In this document: piece by piece, positions 62,655 to 64,000 of the stretch | How the letters are laid out: each line of letters opens with the position of its first letter | Position numbering within the stretch: the stretch's first letter is position 1 | DNA from: Microbacterium endophyticum | GTDB taxonomy: Bacteria > Actinomycetota > Actinomycetes > Actinomycetales > Microbacteriaceae | Length of the DNA stretch: 64,000 nt | Reading direction: 5' to 3' | Assembly: GCF_011047135.1 (NCBI RefSeq) | Contig: NZ_CP049255.1 | Coordinates: 1,612,001-1,676,000 of the forward strand | Translations under genes and position numbers: made by a program | Notes under the pieces: model-generated | Database searches by the model: none | What the model was told of the DNA's origin: nothing | The model's input: only the letters and a program-made list of their open reading frames with translations

Positions 62655-64000
62655 AAATCGCGCCCGAAGGTCGGCTTTGCGGATTTTTCCGGATGCCGTG
62701 CGGGGCAGATCCTCGATGACAACGACGTTTTTTGGCAGCTTGTAGCGGGCGAGTACGCCGTCGAGTTTGGCCCGCACCGACTCGGTTGTGACAGTCGCAT
62801 CTTCCCGCACGGTGACAACTGCCCACGGCACCTCGCCCCAGCGTTCATCGGGCACACCGATCACGGCGACCCCTGAAATTCCCTCGATGTCGTTGATGAG
62901 GTTCTCTACCTCTGCCGGGTAGATGTTCTCGCCGCCGGAGATGATCATGTCTTTCAGGCGATCAGAGATGAAGAGGTATCCGTCGGCGTCGAGGTAGCCC
63001 AGGTCTCCGGAACGAAACCAGCCATCGGACGTGAACGCTTGAGCGGTCGCTTCGTGGAGGTTGTGGTACCCACGGAAGACGTTAGGCCCAGAGATTTCAA
63101 TCTCGCCTACGGTGCCACGGGAGACCATCGCTCCCGTTTCATCTGCAATCCGCACGTCAGTGAAGAAGTGCGCGAGTCCGGCGCTGCCCTGCTTGGAGCG
63201 GGTTTTGTCGGGGGAGAGCGATGTGGCTCCGGGGGATGTCTCGGTCATGCCATAGCCCTGCGAAAAATGGAGGCCGCGGTCTTCGTATGCGTTGAGGATG
63301 CGGTGGGGCACCGCCGAACCGCCGCACGTGAGCTTGGCAAGTGATGAGAGGTCAGTCTCGGCCCACGCGGGGTGGTCTGCCAACAGCTGGTAGGTCGTTG
63401 GAACACCCGACAGCATTGTGACGTGGTGTTCTTCGATGAGCGCGAGTGCACGGCCCGCTTCGAAGCCCTTCTCCAGAACCATGGTCGCGCCTTTCAACAG
63501 CACCGGCAGCGCTCCCATGCCAAGAGATGCCACGTGGAAGAGCGGTGAAATCATGAGCGCGGTATCGGTTGAGACCACGTCGTAGTCGACGATGCAGTTG
63601 AGAGCTACCCACGTGAGATTGCCGTGGGTGAGCACGGCTCCTTTTGCTCTGCCGGTAGTGCCGGATGTGTAGATGATCGCGGCCGGGTCATCAAGAGTCA
63701 CAGCGGCATCCGCGTGGCCGCGTGATGCCTCGGACAAGAGCGTGTCGAGACCAGGGATGCCGGGCGCGCCATCGCCGGTCAGCAACACATGCGCGATGCG
63801 CCCAGCTTCGACCCCGTTGGCGACACGAGCCGCGAATTCCAGATCGTGAATAAGTAGACGGGCCCCGGAGTCAGCGAGTACATGGCTCACCTCGGGAGGC
63901 GCAAGTCGAGTGTTGACCGGCACGAAGACAGCGCCGAGCTGGGCACAAGCGAACATCGTCTGGATGAACTCCGGACTGTTCTCGCCCATGTAAGCGACAG
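62646..64000 (-). CDS. AMP-forming acyl/aryl-CoA ligase, N-terminus cut by window edge
   Basis: At least 451 residues of an ANL-superfamily CoA ligase; the frame stays open beyond base 64000, with codons for V-A-Y before the Met at 63989, so that Met is internal (VAYMGENSPEF is a typical internal segment). The P-loop YTSGTTGRAKGA, GYGMTETSPG, GWFRSGDLGYLDADGY and the C-terminal catalytic Lys region SGKIRKADLR are all present. It adenylates a carboxylic acid and joins it to CoA. In this setting feruloyl-/cinnamoyl-CoA synthetase is possible, but a fatty-acid substrate cannot be excluded. It overlaps the PaaX gene end by 9 bases. Confidence 0.88.
   Translation of the reverse strand, partial: VAYMGENSPEFIQTMFACAQLGAVFVPVNTRLAPPEVSHVLADSGARLLIHDLEFAARVANGVEAGRIAHVLLTGDGAPGIPGLDTLLSEASRGHADAAVTLDDPAAIIYTSGTTGRAKGAVLTHGNLTWVALNCIVDYDVVSTDTALMISPLFHVASLGMGALPVLLKGATMVLEKGFEAGRALALIEEHHVTMLSGVPTTYQLLADHPAWAETDLSSLAKLTCGGSAVPHRILNAYEDRGLHFSQGYGMTETSPGATSLSPDKTRSKQGSAGLAHFFTDVRIADETGAMVSRGTVGEIEISGPNVFRGYHNLHEATAQAFTSDGWFRSGDLGYLDADGYLFISDRLKDMIISGGENIYPAEVENLINDIEGISGVAVIGVPDERWGEVPWAVVTVREDATVTTESVRAKLDGVLARYKLPKNVVVIEDLPRTASGKIRKADLRARFSR

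Noticed and set aside
63987-63989. ATG 63989 as start of the CoA ligase
   Set aside because: The frame continues upstream to the window edge with codons V-A-Y directly before it, and MGENSPEF is an internal motif of the family.

Overview
The window is GC-rich chromosomal DNA from an actinomycete, most likely of the Microbacteriaceae (Microbacterium-like). Supporting this are a DUF3516 DEAD-box helicase, an Rv2578c-type radical SAM protein, a dual-ATPase ECF transporter, an LAxTG-type surface anchor, many GTG starts and ATGA/GTGA gene overlaps. I see no rRNA, tRNA, CRISPR array, transposase or phage genes. No gene-free stretch exceeds 300 bases.

Layout. Positions 1-14.3 kb are housekeeping: a truncated aldose 1-epimerase, a DEAD-box RNA helicase with a long RD/RP-rich repeat tail, radical SAM, a VanY-like carboxypeptidase, an acyl-CoA dehydrogenase, a YkoEDC-like ECF transporter operon, pirin, GNAT, the DUF3516 helicase and a GH3 lipoprotein. 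Positions 14.3-27.7 kb look like a surface-polysaccharide locus with built-in regulation: a lone receiver domain and a STAS protein (divergent), a 1065-residue membrane protein, a polysaccharide pyruvyl transferase, a flippase, two glycosyltransferases, then an XRE-HTH/receiver fusion, a soluble PAS-GAF-PAS histidine kinase and RecQ. Two promoters of this locus have the same unusual design: TTGACA followed by two TATAAAG heptamers spaced by 3 bp. A degenerate copy precedes the XRE-receiver gene.

Positions 27.7-44.2 kb hold a predicted sortase-anchored surface protein, an acyl-CoA oxidase-like enzyme, Tag glycosylase, a resolvase-like remnant, a Na+/H+ antiporter, prolyl aminopeptidase, an mntH-mntR operon with two palindromic operators, a TrmH-type methyltransferase, a MATE exporter, M13 peptidase PepO and a beta-lactamase-fold protein without its catalytic Ser/Lys.

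Positions 44.3-64.0 kb form a coherent aromatic-catabolism island. Two paralogous LigM/DesA-like tetrahydrofolate-dependent O-demethylases sit with metF and purU (recycling methyl-THF), a divergent folE, two aldehyde dehydrogenases, an acyl-CoA/aryl-CoA ligase, an SsuABC-like importer and three regulators (GntR/FCD, PadR, PaaX). A four-gene operon encodes a VOC-fold extradiol dioxygenase plus GalD-, GalC- and GalB-like enzymes that convert 4-oxalomesaconate to pyruvate and oxaloacetate. Read together, the genes suggest that methoxylated lignin monomers (syringate, vanillate or 3-O-methylgallate) are demethylated to gallate-type catechols, cleaved by a VOC enzyme rather than a LigAB-type one, and sent to central metabolism, with THF regenerated locally. 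Substrates are inferred, not shown.
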